A DNA stretch of 16,261 nucleotides, taken from contig DATHJZ010000178.1 of NCBI GenBank assembly GCA_035286365.1, positions 1-16,261 on the forward strand, in the 5' to 3' direction. The position numbers and the translations under genes were made by a program. Source of the DNA: CADEED01 sp035286365. GTDB taxonomy: Bacteria > Pseudomonadota > Gammaproteobacteria > Steroidobacterales > Steroidobacteraceae. Under the pieces are notes generated by a model. The model had not been told where the DNA came from and did no database searches. It saw only the letters and a list, made by a program, of their open reading frames with translations. Shown in pieces: positions 1 to 9,600 of this stretch (position 1 is its first letter; every line of letters starts with the position of its first letter).

Positions 1-2
1 CA

Positions 3-83
3 GACCTGCTCGAGCCCGTCGCGGAAGTGCTTCGCATCGTGCGGCAAGTTGCCCAAGGCCAGCCGCCAGACCCATCCGGCTGA
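3..83 (+). CDS. C-terminal end of an upstream protein (partial, unidentified)
   Basis: Frame 3 is open from the window edge to a TGA at 81-83 and encodes 26 residues, beginning DLLEPVAEVLRIVRQVAQ and ending PDPSG. The piece has the look of an amphipathic helix followed by a short Pro/Gly tail, and its third codon positions are mostly G or C, as in the genuine genes here. Frame 1 over the same bases is Cys-rich and frame 2 Arg-rich, which is typical of non-coding frames. It lies just upstream of a type III secretion chaperone and secretin, so it may be another secretion component, but nothing identifies the family. The junction with the next gene is unclear: frame 2 from 98 to 199 also reads like a protein tail. 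Confidence 0.35.
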   Translation, partial: DLLEPVAEVLRIVRQVAQGQPPDPSG

Positions 84-195
84 ATCAGGCGGCATGAACG
101 CCGCCCGCGCAGCCGTCGGAACCTCAGAGCCACGCTCGTTACTCATCCGGGGACGGTGGCAATGCCACGAAAGCCGACCCGGACGCCCTCAGCCA

Positions 196-603
196 ATGAC
201 CGCTTCTCCGATCCCTACCGCATTGGCGTCGCTCGCCGAGCAGCGCGGAGTCTCCACGACCGCCTGGGCGCTCCACGGAAAACTCGACCTGCGAATCGAC
301 GACCGCATCCGGGTCAAGTTGCGCCCCGGCCGCCGTCCGAACGACGTAGTGCTGGAAGCGCGCCTCGGCGAACTCCCGTCGAACCGCAGCGAATGCGAAA
401 CCGAGCTCGCCCGCGTGATGCTTCACGCAACAGCGGGCGCAGCCAAGCAGCTGGCGACCATCGTTCTCTCCCCCGATGGTCGTCAGCTGCTTCTGCAGGC
501 CGTACTCAACGGTTCCGACACGGAGCGCTTCGACACCGAAGCCGAAACTTTTCTCAACGAGCTGGACCGCTGGATCGCAGTGGTCGGAGCGAATAAATCA
601 TGA
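196..603 (+). CDS. Type III secretion chaperone-like protein (CesT/HrpG-like)
   Basis: Encodes about 135 residues, the usual size of CesT/Tir-type (class I) secretion chaperones. These are small acidic cytoplasmic proteins that dimerise and hold substrates or partners unfolded for the type III apparatus. The family pattern is visible in the second half: a helix around ELARVMLHATAGAAKQL, a strand with SPDGRQLLLQAVL, then a C-terminal helix TEAETFLNELDRWIAVV. In-frame upstream starts exist at 49 and 94, but they add an Arg/Cys/Trp-rich extension that looks out of frame. ATG 196 overlaps by ATGA with the stop of another open frame (TGA 197-199), which suggests coupling. Its own TGA (601-603) overlaps the secretin ATG. 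The order chaperone-secretin resembles hrpG-hrcC of Pseudomonas syringae (family knowledge). Fold assignment rests on pattern, not alignment. Confidence 0.62.
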   Translation: MTASPIPTALASLAEQRGVSTTAWALHGKLDLRIDDRIRVKLRPGRRPNDVVLEARLGELPSNRSECETELARVMLHATAGAAKQLATIVLSPDGRQLLLQAVLNGSDTERFDTEAETFLNELDRWIAVVGANKS

Positions 604-2267
604 AGACTTTCCTGCGTCGTTTCCGATGGATCGGCTGCACCGTGCTTCTCGCCTGGTCTGCTTCGACGTGCCTTGCCGCCGAGCCGTGGCCGGCAGCGCC
701 GTTCAAGTACTACGCGCATCAGTCATCGCTCGTGCGCGTGCTGAGCGATTTCTCGAGCACCTTCGGTATCGCTCTCTCTCTCAATCCCCAGGTCGACGGC
801 AAAGTGACCGGCGATTTCTCCGCGCGCACGCCGACGGAATTTCTGAATGCGCTCGCTTCGAGCTACGGTTTCAACTGGTACTGCCAGGCGGGCGTGCTGA
901 ATATCAGCCCGGCGCGTGAGTGGGCCACGGATGTGCTGCACGTCGGCATGATGGCCAGTGACGTCAGCGCGTTGAAGACGCAGCTCACCGAGCTGGGCAT
1001 TTTTGAGCCGCGATTCGGCTGGGCCGAGTTTCCGGGGCGTGGCATCGTGATCGTGTCCGGTCCCGATTCCTACGTCGGCAATATCTCTTCGATCGTTGGG
1101 AAGCTCGGCACGGGCCCGAGCGATGGCCGCCAGCTTCGTGTCTTCAAGCTCCAGAATGCGCGAGCGGAGGACTACACTTTCGCCTATCAGGGCCAACACA
1201 TCGTGACGCCCGGCGTCGCCACGCTGCTGCGAAATCTCGCGGCCGGCTCGGAGGCGCAGCAGTCGCAGAATCCAAGCACCGGGCCGCTCTCGGTTGCGCC
1301 GGCTGACGTGGCGGCGACGCAGCTCGCGACGAGCGCTACGACGACGTCGCTCCCCTCTCAGTCCCCGCTGCCGCAGGTCGACGCGAAGTCAGCGTCGGGC
1401 GGAAAAGTTGCGGTGACCGCGGGCCTCAACGCGCTGTCGCCCGTGATCGAGTCCGATCCGCGCCTCAACTCCGTGATCGTCTACGACGCGCCGGAAAAGA
1501 TGCCTATCTACGAAGCGCTCATCCATGAGCTCGACGCCAGCCGGCCGCAGATTCAGATCGAAGCGATGATCGTCGACGTCGCCACCGACAAGATCGATTC
1601 GCTCGGCGTCGCGTGGCGCGCCGGGGTTGGCAGCGTGAGCGCCGGCTTCAATGGCGGCGGCGACGGCTCGGGGACGATCCTCTCCGTCAACACGGACGCG
1701 TTCTTTGCCCGGGTTCATGCCCTCGTGACCGAAGGCAATGCCCGTGTCCTCGGGCGGCCATCGGTGCTGACGCTCGACAATCTGTCGGCGGTGCTGTCGC
1801 TTTCCGAGACGGTGTATGCGCGGGTGTCGAACGGCCAGGGTGGCAAAGGGGGCTCGTACGGCTCACTGATGCCGATCACGACGGGCACGACGCTGAAAGT
1901 CGTGCCGCGCTTCGTGGATGAAAACGGCCGTCGCGACGTGGCGATGGCCATCGAGATTCAGGACGGCCAGATCGAGCGCGACACCGATTCGGGTCAGGAC
2001 GCGCCCCCGACCGTGCGCGAGAGCTCGATCAATACGCAAGCCGTGGTGCGGGAAAAAGACTGCCTGCTCATCGGCGGTTACTTCACGGAGACCGACACGC
2101 GCGTCGAGCGCAGTGTGCCGGGCCTCGGGCGCATTCCAGTTCTCGGTGCGCTCTTCCGCGACAAGACGGGAGAGCACAGGCGCAGCGCGCGACTGTTCGT
2201 GATTCGTCCGACGCTCGTGGCGTCGTCATCGTCGCTCAGCGCAAGCCTCGATTCGGCGACGCGATAA
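600..2267 (+). CDS. sctC: Type III secretion system outer-membrane secretin (SctC/HrcC/YscC family)
   Basis: Encodes 555 residues. Secretins form the multimeric outer-membrane ring through which type III effectors and needle components pass. A Sec signal peptide spans residues 1-27 (Arg-rich start, hydrophobic TVLLAWSAS, cleavage near CLAA). Residues 30-115 form the STN/N0-like ring domain and 115-210 the N1-type domain. A Ser/Thr/Ala/Gln-rich linker covers 215-270, and the secretin barrel and gate cover about 275-540. The hallmark VPGLGRIPVLGALF stands at 506-519, followed by the terminal strand RLFVIRPTLV (531-540). A Gly-rich loop (NGGGDGSG, 351-358) lies in the core. It is somewhat short for the family. 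The ATG overlaps the chaperone stop, with GGAG about 12 bases upstream. The N-terminal domain layout favours type III over type II or pilus secretins. No other apparatus gene lies in the window. Confidence 0.9.
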   Translation: MKTFLRRFRWIGCTVLLAWSASTCLAAEPWPAAPFKYYAHQSSLVRVLSDFSSTFGIALSLNPQVDGKVTGDFSARTPTEFLNALASSYGFNWYCQAGVLNISPAREWATDVLHVGMMASDVSALKTQLTELGIFEPRFGWAEFPGRGIVIVSGPDSYVGNISSIVGKLGTGPSDGRQLRVFKLQNARAEDYTFAYQGQHIVTPGVATLLRNLAAGSEAQQSQNPSTGPLSVAPADVAATQLATSATTTSLPSQSPLPQVDAKSASGGKVAVTAGLNALSPVIESDPRLNSVIVYDAPEKMPIYEALIHELDASRPQIQIEAMIVDVATDKIDSLGVAWRAGVGSVSAGFNGGGDGSGTILSVNTDAFFARVHALVTEGNARVLGRPSVLTLDNLSAVLSLSETVYARVSNGQGGKGGSYGSLMPITTGTTLKVVPRFVDENGRRDVAMAIEIQDGQIERDTDSGQDAPPTVRESSINTQAVVREKDCLLIGGYFTETDTRVERSVPGLGRIPVLGALFRDKTGEHRRSARLFVIRPTLVASSSSLSASLDSATR

Positions 2268-2270
2268 GGG
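2266..2270 (+). promoter_or_regulatory. Ribosome binding site overlapping the sctC stop codon
   Basis: AAGGG begins inside the sctC stop codon (TAA 2265-2267) and lies 7 bases before the ATG at 2278. It fixes the start of the thaumatin-like lipoprotein and supports one transcript with the secretin. Confidence 0.55.
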
Positions 2271-2277
2271 TCGTCTG

Positions 2278-4848
2278 ATGAAGCCACACGCGTCGCTGGA
2301 TGAGCAGGGTCCTGGTCGTGGGTTACGGAGTGCCTTGCTCTGCGCGCTCACCGTGCTCGTGCTTGCGGGTTGCGGAGGTGGCAATCTACCTATCGGATCC
2401 GATCCACCGCTGGACGATGATCCGCCGGCTCCCGCCGCGTCGTTGCACCTGAACGGCGGCACGACGATCCGTCAATACACATCTGGCGCATCGGTTGCCG
2501 TTCCGCTTTCACTGAGCGGTGCGGCCAATCAGCCTCCCATGATGGTGACGATCACCTCTTCGGACATAAAGGTTGCGGCAGCTTCACCGGGCTCGTGTTT
2601 CCTCTCGGGAACGGGCAACGGCAGCTCATGTCTCGTGACTGTGCGCGCCATCGGCGCTGGTACAGCCACACTGAGCGCATCGACCCCGGGTCAAGCCACC
2701 GCGACGATGCAGGTTGCCGTAGGTGGCACGCCTTCACAGCAGTACAACTACGGCCAGATCGAGCTGGGCACGTTCCCGAGTAGTTCGGCGCTTTCCACCT
2801 CGGATTTCCAGGCGGCAGGTCAGCTCAATCAAATCGTGACCTTGCAGGCCAGCCTCACAGGTTTCGATCAGACTCTCAACGGCGTGCCGATTGTTTTACA
2901 AGCGAGTGCGGGCGCAATCGTCGGCAACCCTCAGTGCAACGTGGATAGCGCAGCCGACGCGAATCACACCTGCCTGTATCAGCTGCGCCTGCCGAGCGCG
3001 GCGCCCGCCGGCAACAAGGTGGTCGTCACCGCTCGTGTGGTCGGGAACTCATCTTCATTCCAGGCGTGGAACGCGCCGACTGTAACCGTCACGACAACCT
3101 ACTCGCCCGTTGCCGGCGCAATCGCGCTGGAAAGCACCGACGGCAGCGCACCGCGCGGAATGTCGAGCCCCATGTGGGCCGTGCTCCGGGACAGCTCCGG
3201 TGTCGGCGACACAGTGGTGACACTGCAGGCGTCCGACGCGAGCGTCACGATCAATCCCGGCGTAAAGCGTACAGCCGGGGCGTATCAGCAGCGGTCTTGC
3301 ACGCTGAGTTCGGTGAGTCCCGTTTGTGGCTTCGGCGTGAAAGGCGAGGCAGCTGGCAGCGTGTCGATATCAGCGACGGCTAGCGGTTATACGATCGATC
3401 CGTTGTCTTTTACCGTAAACGAACCCCAGGCGGCATCACGCGTCTTCAAGTTCCGGAACAAGAGCAACGATTCGGTATGGCTTGGCATTACGTCGGGCAC
3501 CTCGAACAGCTATCGGACGCGCGCCTGGATCGGCTCCTCCGACAGCTCGGGCGGCTCCGGCAAGACTTGCGGTCCATCGAATTCCGGCGCCGCATGCGCG
3601 CGCGGCTCGACGTGCCAGCAGGGCGGCGCGAATGCGGGCGACGAGACTACCTACTTCTGCTACTGGGACGCGCCCCAGCCCTCGAACGGCTACCAGGTCC
3701 AGGCTTCGTCATCCGACACGACGACGGTGAGCATCTCCGAGTCGTCGTACGACCCGGTCGCGGATATCACGTGGTCCGGTAACTTCTTCCCCCGCGAGGG
3801 CTGCACGGTTTCCGGGACGGGTGAGCTCGAGTGCATGGTCGCCGATTGCGGCAATGCGGACTCCGGCGAATCCTGCGCTCCGGGAACCGGCGGCGCGCCA
3901 GCGGTGGCCACGCTGCCTGAAGTCACGCTGCAGCGATACAACACCGACTACTACGACATCTCGATCATCGGCGGCGCCAATGTAGCGACATCGTTTGGCC
4001 CCGATCGCTCGGCTGCGTCCTCCTCGAGCCCGATTCCCGATGCCGACGGCTATCTATGCGGAGTCGCCGGTGCCGCCGCCGCGCAAGGCGCATTACCTGC
4101 GGCCGACTGGGATATGGCGACGCACGTCGCAGAGCCGATGGTCGCGGGCGGAACGCTACCGTTCAGCGTCACCGCGCAGACGTCGAGCACGAGATCGACG
4201 TCGTTCTTTCAGCTCATCTCTTCAGTGAAGCCTCGCGAGGCGGCCGGCTGTTCGAGCAGCAACGCGTGCACGACGCCAGGATACGTGTGTGGTTACGACT
4301 CCTCCGCCGTCAACCATGGCGCCGACTCGGACTATCAGACGAGCTGCGGTACGCCAGTCGCGTGGCTTTCCGCCAATCAGCTGTGGGCGATGAACACGAC
4401 GGCCTCGAACGCGGCGCCGTTTCATTTTGTGGAGAACTATCCGTCTTCCTCCCGCGCGACCCTGCAGCTCAATCAGCTTTTCAGCTGCACGGCGCCGACC
4501 GCGAGCGGTTACGACACCTCGAACGCGGACTCCTCGCTTTCTTGCGGCTGCACGAACTGGGGCGAGTCGTCGTTGACCGCTGTGGATGGCGACGCGCCCT
4601 TCGATTCGAAGATCGCATCACCGACGAGCCCGTGTTCGACGAACAACACCGTCGGCTCGCAACACCTGTGGACCGCGAATGTGCTGCCGACGATCGCCTG
4701 GCTCAAGAAGTCGTGCCCGACCTGCTACACGTATCCGTTTGACGATATGAGCTCGACGTTCCAGTGCACGGACCACAAGTCGTCGGCGACCGGAACCAAC
4801 TCTGTTCCTTACGTCATCACGTTCGATGGGCATCTTTCCGGGCGGTGA
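2278..4848 (+). CDS. Large lipoprotein with C-terminal thaumatin-like domain
   Basis: Encodes 856 residues. The signal peptide ends in a lipobox (LAGC, Cys32) with Gly at +2, favouring outer-membrane lipidation. Residues about 55-385 are beta-rich, Ser/Thr/Ala-rich, Ig-like (Big-type) modules with paired cysteines (107/118, 220/232, 341/350). From 388 the protein follows the thaumatin pattern in order: RVFKFRNKSNDSVWLGI; WSGNFFPREGC (499-509, compare WSGRFWxRTGC of plant proteins); CMVADCG (519-525); VATLPEVTL (543-551, compare PATLAEFTL); DYYDISIIGG (557-566, compare DFYDVSLVDG); and the end PFDDMSSTFQC (820-830). The region holds 20 cysteines, against 16 in typical plant thaumatins, and at about 470 residues is more than twice the usual length, so it carries insertions. 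Thaumatin-like proteins bind or cleave beta-1,3-glucans and are antifungal in plants; whether this one does is inference. A Shine-Dalgarno AAGGG overlaps the sctC stop, so co-expression with the secretin is likely. Confidence 0.78.
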   Translation: MKPHASLDEQGPGRGLRSALLCALTVLVLAGCGGGNLPIGSDPPLDDDPPAPAASLHLNGGTTIRQYTSGASVAVPLSLSGAANQPPMMVTITSSDIKVAAASPGSCFLSGTGNGSSCLVTVRAIGAGTATLSASTPGQATATMQVAVGGTPSQQYNYGQIELGTFPSSSALSTSDFQAAGQLNQIVTLQASLTGFDQTLNGVPIVLQASAGAIVGNPQCNVDSAADANHTCLYQLRLPSAAPAGNKVVVTARVVGNSSSFQAWNAPTVTVTTTYSPVAGAIALESTDGSAPRGMSSPMWAVLRDSSGVGDTVVTLQASDASVTINPGVKRTAGAYQQRSCTLSSVSPVCGFGVKGEAAGSVSISATASGYTIDPLSFTVNEPQAASRVFKFRNKSNDSVWLGITSGTSNSYRTRAWIGSSDSSGGSGKTCGPSNSGAACARGSTCQQGGANAGDETTYFCYWDAPQPSNGYQVQASSSDTTTVSISESSYDPVADITWSGNFFPREGCTVSGTGELECMVADCGNADSGESCAPGTGGAPAVATLPEVTLQRYNTDYYDISIIGGANVATSFGPDRSAASSSSPIPDADGYLCGVAGAAAAQGALPAADWDMATHVAEPMVAGGTLPFSVTAQTSSTRSTSFFQLISSVKPREAAGCSSSNACTTPGYVCGYDSSAVNHGADSDYQTSCGTPVAWLSANQLWAMNTTASNAAPFHFVENYPSSSRATLQLNQLFSCTAPTASGYDTSNADSSLSCGCTNWGESSLTAVDGDAPFDSKIASPTSPCSTNNTVGSQHLWTANVLPTIAWLKKSCPTCYTYPFDDMSSTFQCTDHKSSATGTNSVPYVITFDGHLSGR

Positions 4849-4892
4849 AGGAACCCGACGCCATGGTCTGTTACCCATGACGAGCCCTGCGG

Positions 4893-4908
4893 CGCGCGTT
4901 GGCGCGCG
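4893..4908. repeat. Short GC inverted repeat between lipoprotein and tpsB
   Basis: CGCGCG, loop TTGG, then CGCGCG in the 90-bp gap upstream of the TPS transporter. No T-run follows, so it is not a classical terminator. It could attenuate or stabilise the transcript, or be chance in GC-rich DNA. Confidence 0.25.
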
Positions 4909-4926
4909 AACCCGCGAGCAAACATC

Positions 4927-4932
4927 AAGGAG
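4927..4932 (+). promoter_or_regulatory. Strong Shine-Dalgarno setting a TTG start for tpsB
   Basis: AAGGAG lies six bases before TTG at 4939. No ATG or GTG in the correct frame gives a better signal peptide. It supports TTG as the true initiation codon of the TPS transporter. Confidence 0.65.
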
Positions 4933-4938
4933 ACGAAG

Positions 4939-6648
4939 TTGCTGAACTCATCCAATCGCGTGCGCCATATCGTGCGCTATCTACTCACCGTGCCCTGCGT
5001 CTGCGTCATCGGCTCGGTGGCAATGGCCCAGGCGGTTCCCGTTCCGCCGCCGGACGCCGGTTCGGTCCTGCGGGAGATCCGGGCGAAGCCGTCGGGTCCC
5101 GTGCAGGATCTGGCCGCGCCGGATCTGGTGGTACCGGATACCGAACAGGGTTCCTCGACGGGCGGAGCGAAGATCGAGATTCGCCGCTATCAGCTCAGCG
5201 GTGTGTCCGCGTCGAATGCGGAGTCGCTGCAGTCCTTGCTGGTGCCGTTCATCGGCGGCGGCAAGACGCTTGCCGATATCGAAGCCGCGGCGCGGGCCGT
5301 TCAGGCTGACCTCAGGAACCGGGGGCGCTTCCTCGCTCAGGTGATCGTTCCCGCGCAGCGCATGGTCGACGGTGTCGTCGAGCTGCAGGTCTTCGAAGGG
5401 CGGCTCGGCGAGGTAAGAATTGATGTGAAGCCGGAAGCGGGCATCTCCCGCTCCCTGCTCGACAGCACGGTCGAGCCCTTGCGCGGCAACCCGCCGATCG
5501 AGCGTGATCTGATCGACGGCTCGCTGCTGCGACTGGGTGACCTGCGCGGCATCGCCGTGCATTCCGCCCTTAAACCGGGTGCAGAGCCTGGCACCGCGGA
5601 CCTCGATATCAACGTCGACAAGGATCGCCGCTACGCCACCGAGTTCGAGTTCGACAACGGCGGCTCGGTCTACACCGGCCACGACCGCTTCGACGCGAAC
5701 ATCGATATGTTCGACCTCGCCGGCCGCGGTGACGTGACGTCACTGCGCGCGCAGGTCTCGAGCGGCACGCGCTACGTTCAGGGCTCCTGGCTGGTGCCCA
5801 TCAACGGCCTCGGCACGCGCGTGGGCCCCGTTGCGGGTTGGCTGAGCTATGACTTGGGAACGCCGGAGTTCGATCCGCTGAACGCGCAGGGCAATGCGCG
5901 CTGGCTGGCGTTCCAATTGCAGCAGCCTCTCATCCGCTCGCAGGATCACAATCTTTACCTGCAGGCGAGCATCGGTGCGCGCCGATTCGAAGATGAAGTG
6001 CGCACGCTGGGAATCGATGAGGACAAGCGCATCGACGGCTACAGCAGCCTCGGTCTCTCCGGCGAGCTGCGCGACTCATTCAACGGGCTCAACAACTATT
6101 CAGTCGCTGTTTCGAGCGGACGTCTCGGACTCGATGATGCGGACGCGGCCGAAGCCGACCAGCAGAGTTATCGTGCCGCGGGTCGATACTTCGTTTACTC
6201 ACTCGCGTTCTCGCGCCTGCAGGCGCTGACCTCGCGGGATTCGCTTTTCCTCGGTACTCATGCGCAGTTCGCGAGCCGCAATCTCGACAGCTCGGAGAAG
6301 TTTTCGCTCGGCGGCATGAACATGGTGCGCGGGTACCCGGAAAGCGACTCGCCCGGCGATCAGGGCGTCACGCTGACGTGGGAGTACCACAGGCTCCTGG
6401 GCCAGGCTTTGAACGGACGCTGGAGCAGTTCTCTGTTCGGGGACTACGGCTTCGGACGTGTGCACAAAACGCCGCTCGCAACCGATCCCGACAACACCCG
6501 TGACATTCACTCCCACGGCGTAAGCCTCGACTACGGCAACGACAGGGGCCTTTCCATTCACGGTTTCGTGGCGTGGCGCGGCGATGCGCCGGCGCAGTCC
6601 GACGATCGTGGCGCGCGCCTGTTCATCCAGACCAGCTACGCCTTCTGA
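4939..6648 (+). CDS. Two-partner secretion transporter (TpsB; FhaC/ShlB/HecB family)
   Basis: Encodes 569 residues from a TTG start. This outer-membrane Omp85-superfamily pore recognises its partner TpsA in the periplasm and moves it to the cell surface. The signal peptide is about 1-31, ending SVAMAQA. A linker to about 77 is Pro-rich, as in FhaC where this region forms the plug helix. The first POTRA domain spans about 78-153 (KIEIRRYQLSGV at its start, RFLAQVIVPAQ and ELQVFEGRLGEV near its end) and the second about 154-228. The 16-strand barrel follows, with the family signature VRGYPE at 463-468 (the VRGY/F motif of the barrel-inserted loop) and a terminal Phe in QTSYAF, the signal read by the BAM machine. 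Length matches the family. It precedes its TpsA by 26 bases, the usual tpsB-tpsA order. Confidence 0.93.
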   Translation: MLNSSNRVRHIVRYLLTVPCVCVIGSVAMAQAVPVPPPDAGSVLREIRAKPSGPVQDLAAPDLVVPDTEQGSSTGGAKIEIRRYQLSGVSASNAESLQSLLVPFIGGGKTLADIEAAARAVQADLRNRGRFLAQVIVPAQRMVDGVVELQVFEGRLGEVRIDVKPEAGISRSLLDSTVEPLRGNPPIERDLIDGSLLRLGDLRGIAVHSALKPGAEPGTADLDINVDKDRRYATEFEFDNGGSVYTGHDRFDANIDMFDLAGRGDVTSLRAQVSSGTRYVQGSWLVPINGLGTRVGPVAGWLSYDLGTPEFDPLNAQGNARWLAFQLQQPLIRSQDHNLYLQASIGARRFEDEVRTLGIDEDKRIDGYSSLGLSGELRDSFNGLNNYSVAVSSGRLGLDDADAAEADQQSYRAAGRYFVYSLAFSRLQALTSRDSLFLGTHAQFASRNLDSSEKFSLGGMNMVRGYPESDSPGDQGVTLTWEYHRLLGQALNGRWSSSLFGDYGFGRVHKTPLATDPDNTRDIHSHGVSLDYGNDRGLSIHGFVAWRGDAPAQSDDRGARLFIQTSYAF

Positions 6649-6674
6649 ATCCAGACAAGGACATTGCTTCAATC

Positions 6675-9600
6675 ATGAGAAAGAAAACTTTCGCGCTGAC
6701 GCCGTTGGCGTTTGCCTGCAAATGCATCCTGGCGCAGACGCTGCCCACGGGCGGCGCCATCGTCCAGGGCCAGGGCAGTATTGCCTCCAGCGGCAACACG
6801 ATGACCATCAAACAGACCAGCCAGCGCATGATTGCCGACTGGCAGACCTTCTCGGTCGGCAGCGACAACACAGTGCGGTTCGTGCAGCCCTCGGCCGACG
6901 CTGTGGCTCTGAATCGCGTCATCGGCGGAGATCCCAGCCGCATCCTCGGCAACCTCACAGCGAACGGGCGCGTCTACATTCAGAACCCGAACGGCGTGAT
7001 TTTCGGCAAAGGCGCGCAAGTGAGTGTTGGCAGCCTCGTCGCCACGACGATGCAGGCGAACTCCACGGAGTTCATGGAGACCGGGCGTCTGAAACTGTCT
7101 GCCACGGACGGTGCGGGCGCGGTGAGCAACGAAGGCACCATCGACGCCGCGGCCGGAGGCCACGTGGTGCTGGCCGGCACGAACGTCAGCAATGCGGGCA
7201 CGATCAATGCGCCCGGTGGCACGATCGGGCTTGCCGCGGGTCGCGAAATCACCATCGATCCGACCGGGGCCGGTGTCGTATCGATCACCATCCCCGCCGA
7301 AGCGGTGGGTGCCCAGATAGTCAACAGCGGTGCTCTCATCGCCGATGGCGGCCGAATCACAGTACAAGCCGCGGCTGCCGATGCGGCCGCGAGTCGCGTG
7401 CTGCAAATCGACGGGGTCGTGCGTGCGCGCAGCATCGAACAGCATGACGGGCAGATCGTTCTCTCCGGCGGCTCGAGCGGAGTCGTCAGTGTCGGCGGCC
7501 AGCTTGACGCCAGCGGTAGCGGCAGCGCGAATGGCGGGAGCGTGAAGGTTCTCGGCGACCGCGTGCTGCTCCAGAGCACTGCGCAGATCGACGCGAGCGG
7601 TGCCAGCGGCGGCAGCGTGCTGATTGGCGGATCATTCCAGGGCAAAGGCAGCGAGCCAAACGCTCACATCACAGCCGTCGACGAAGGCGCCCGCATCGAT
7701 GCAAGCGCGCGCGATCGCGGTAACGGCGGCGAAGTCGTCGTATGGGCCGATGGCATCACTTCATACGCGGGCAATATCAGCGCCCATGGCGGAGCTATGA
7801 GCGGCAACGGCGGGAGCGTGGAAGTCTCCGGGAAGCACACGCTGCAATTCACTGGCACCGTGGATACGCGTGCACCGGCCGGGAAGCGGGGCACGCTGCT
7901 GCTGGACCCTTCGAATCTCGAAATCGGCGAAGACACCGATGTGAATGGCGACTCGACCCCCGGCGATGATCTGGTCGGAACGAATCTCGACTATGATCAA
8001 TACGACTACGCGGATAGCGAAATCAGTGCGTCGAACGTTGCCTCCCTGCTCGCCACCTCCGATGTCACGCTGCAGGCTCGCAGCCGCATCATCGTCAGCG
8101 CGCCGGTCTCGGTGGTCGCCGGCGGCGCCAACTCGACGCTCACGCTCAACGCGCTCATCGTGAGCATCAACGCGCCGATGACCTTGAACAACACGGCGCT
8201 GAACATCGATACGCAGCGGATCATCAGCGATGCCATCCGCATCAACGCACAGGTGACGAGCCTGCGTTGGGTGGCGTTGACGAGTACCGATATCGGAATT
8301 GCGGCTGATGTCATCGTCCCTTCCCTGACGATGACGATTCCGGACGAGGCCGGCAACGGCTTCATCCGCCAGACCGGGGGCTCGATCACGGCTAACTACG
8401 TTCAGGTCAATGCGCGGCCTGGGTTCGTCTATCTCACCCAGTCGGGAAACACGATGGGTACGCTCGACGTCTATGCGTACAGCGGGGCAATCAACGTGGA
8501 CTTCACGCCGGATGGATCGCCACTGCGAACGGGTGCGACCATCGAAGACAGCTACGCGCTGACCGTGGCCGGGAAACTGGTGCAGTCGAGGAGCATGTCC
8601 ATTGGCGGTGAGTTTGATCTGACGACCGGCGACGACGCCATCCTCGATGATGCGAACAACGATTTTCGCGGCCCGGTCCGCTTCGACGTCGGCGGCAGCC
8701 TGCGCCTGCACGATCTCAACGATCTCGATGCCGGGGGCATGGCGTTCAACGATATCGACATCACTGCCGGCAGCCTTTTCACGCTGGGTGCCGATATCGG
8801 CTCCACGAACGCCGCGCGTTCGTCGCTGATCGAAATCTCCAGCGCCGGGTTCGACAACAGCGCGGATGCGCATCTGGATGTTCAACTTGGCAGCCGGTTC
8901 ATCATTCGCTCGAGCGACTTCACGCGCGACGTCATTGGAGCGGTAGGCTTCAGCGACAACTACATCGCCAATGTGAACTACACCGTTCTCAACGGCTGGG
9001 TGGGGGCGGATCCGACGACGGGCAACGGTTACTACACCAATCGTCGCGGCACCATCGATGCGCCGAACTCCGATCGTCCGCCGATCTCGCGTCTGTACGA
9101 TCGCACGACCGGTTTCGATTTCACCCAGACCGGCGAGCGTGCGAACGCTTTCCTGGAAGATGACGCGGCCGGCGCGACCGGGCTCGGTCACTACCGAGTG
9201 CTGACGAACGGTGCGTTCGAGAATCCGAACGCGGGCCAGAACAAGCGCTATACGGTCGCCGCCACTAACAACGTCGTCGCGACGGTTGCGGGCAACGGCT
9301 CCACGGTCTATGGATTGCTGTACGAGTCATTCACGCGACCCGCCGGGGTGGTGGGTGCGGAGGGTCCGGGCAACCTGATCTCCGAGATCATTCCGCGGCC
9401 GGTGTACGGCAACGGCGTCACGGGAATCGATCGTGTTTACGACGGCACGAACAACGTTGCGCTGGACATCGATAACGCCACTCTGAATGGCGTGCTGGAC
9501 GGCGACACGGTCGGCCTGGGGGCCGGCAATCTGGTTGGCACAACGGCGGACAAGAACGTCGGCGCCGGCAAGACTGTGGCCACTCACGATGAGCTGGTGC

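Noticed and set aside
49..195. Longer N-terminus for the chaperone
   Set aside because: The added residues are Arg/Cys/Trp-rich and look out of frame, while ATG 196 gives the normal family length.
6573..6674. Earlier start of TpsA inside tpsB
   Set aside because: The extension has no signal peptide and would bury the one starting MRKKTFALTPLAF at 6675.
6584..7447. Plus-strand open frame of 287 codons over the start of tpsA
   Set aside because: Composition is dominated by Arg, His, Gln and Gly, and it is a frame-shifted reading of the TPS domain.
7761..9191. Long minus-strand open frame (476 codons) inside the TpsA gene
   Set aside because: It is rich in Arg, Asp, His and Val with no motifs, and lies antisense to a well-supported gene with clear domains; GC-rich codon use opens the opposite frame.
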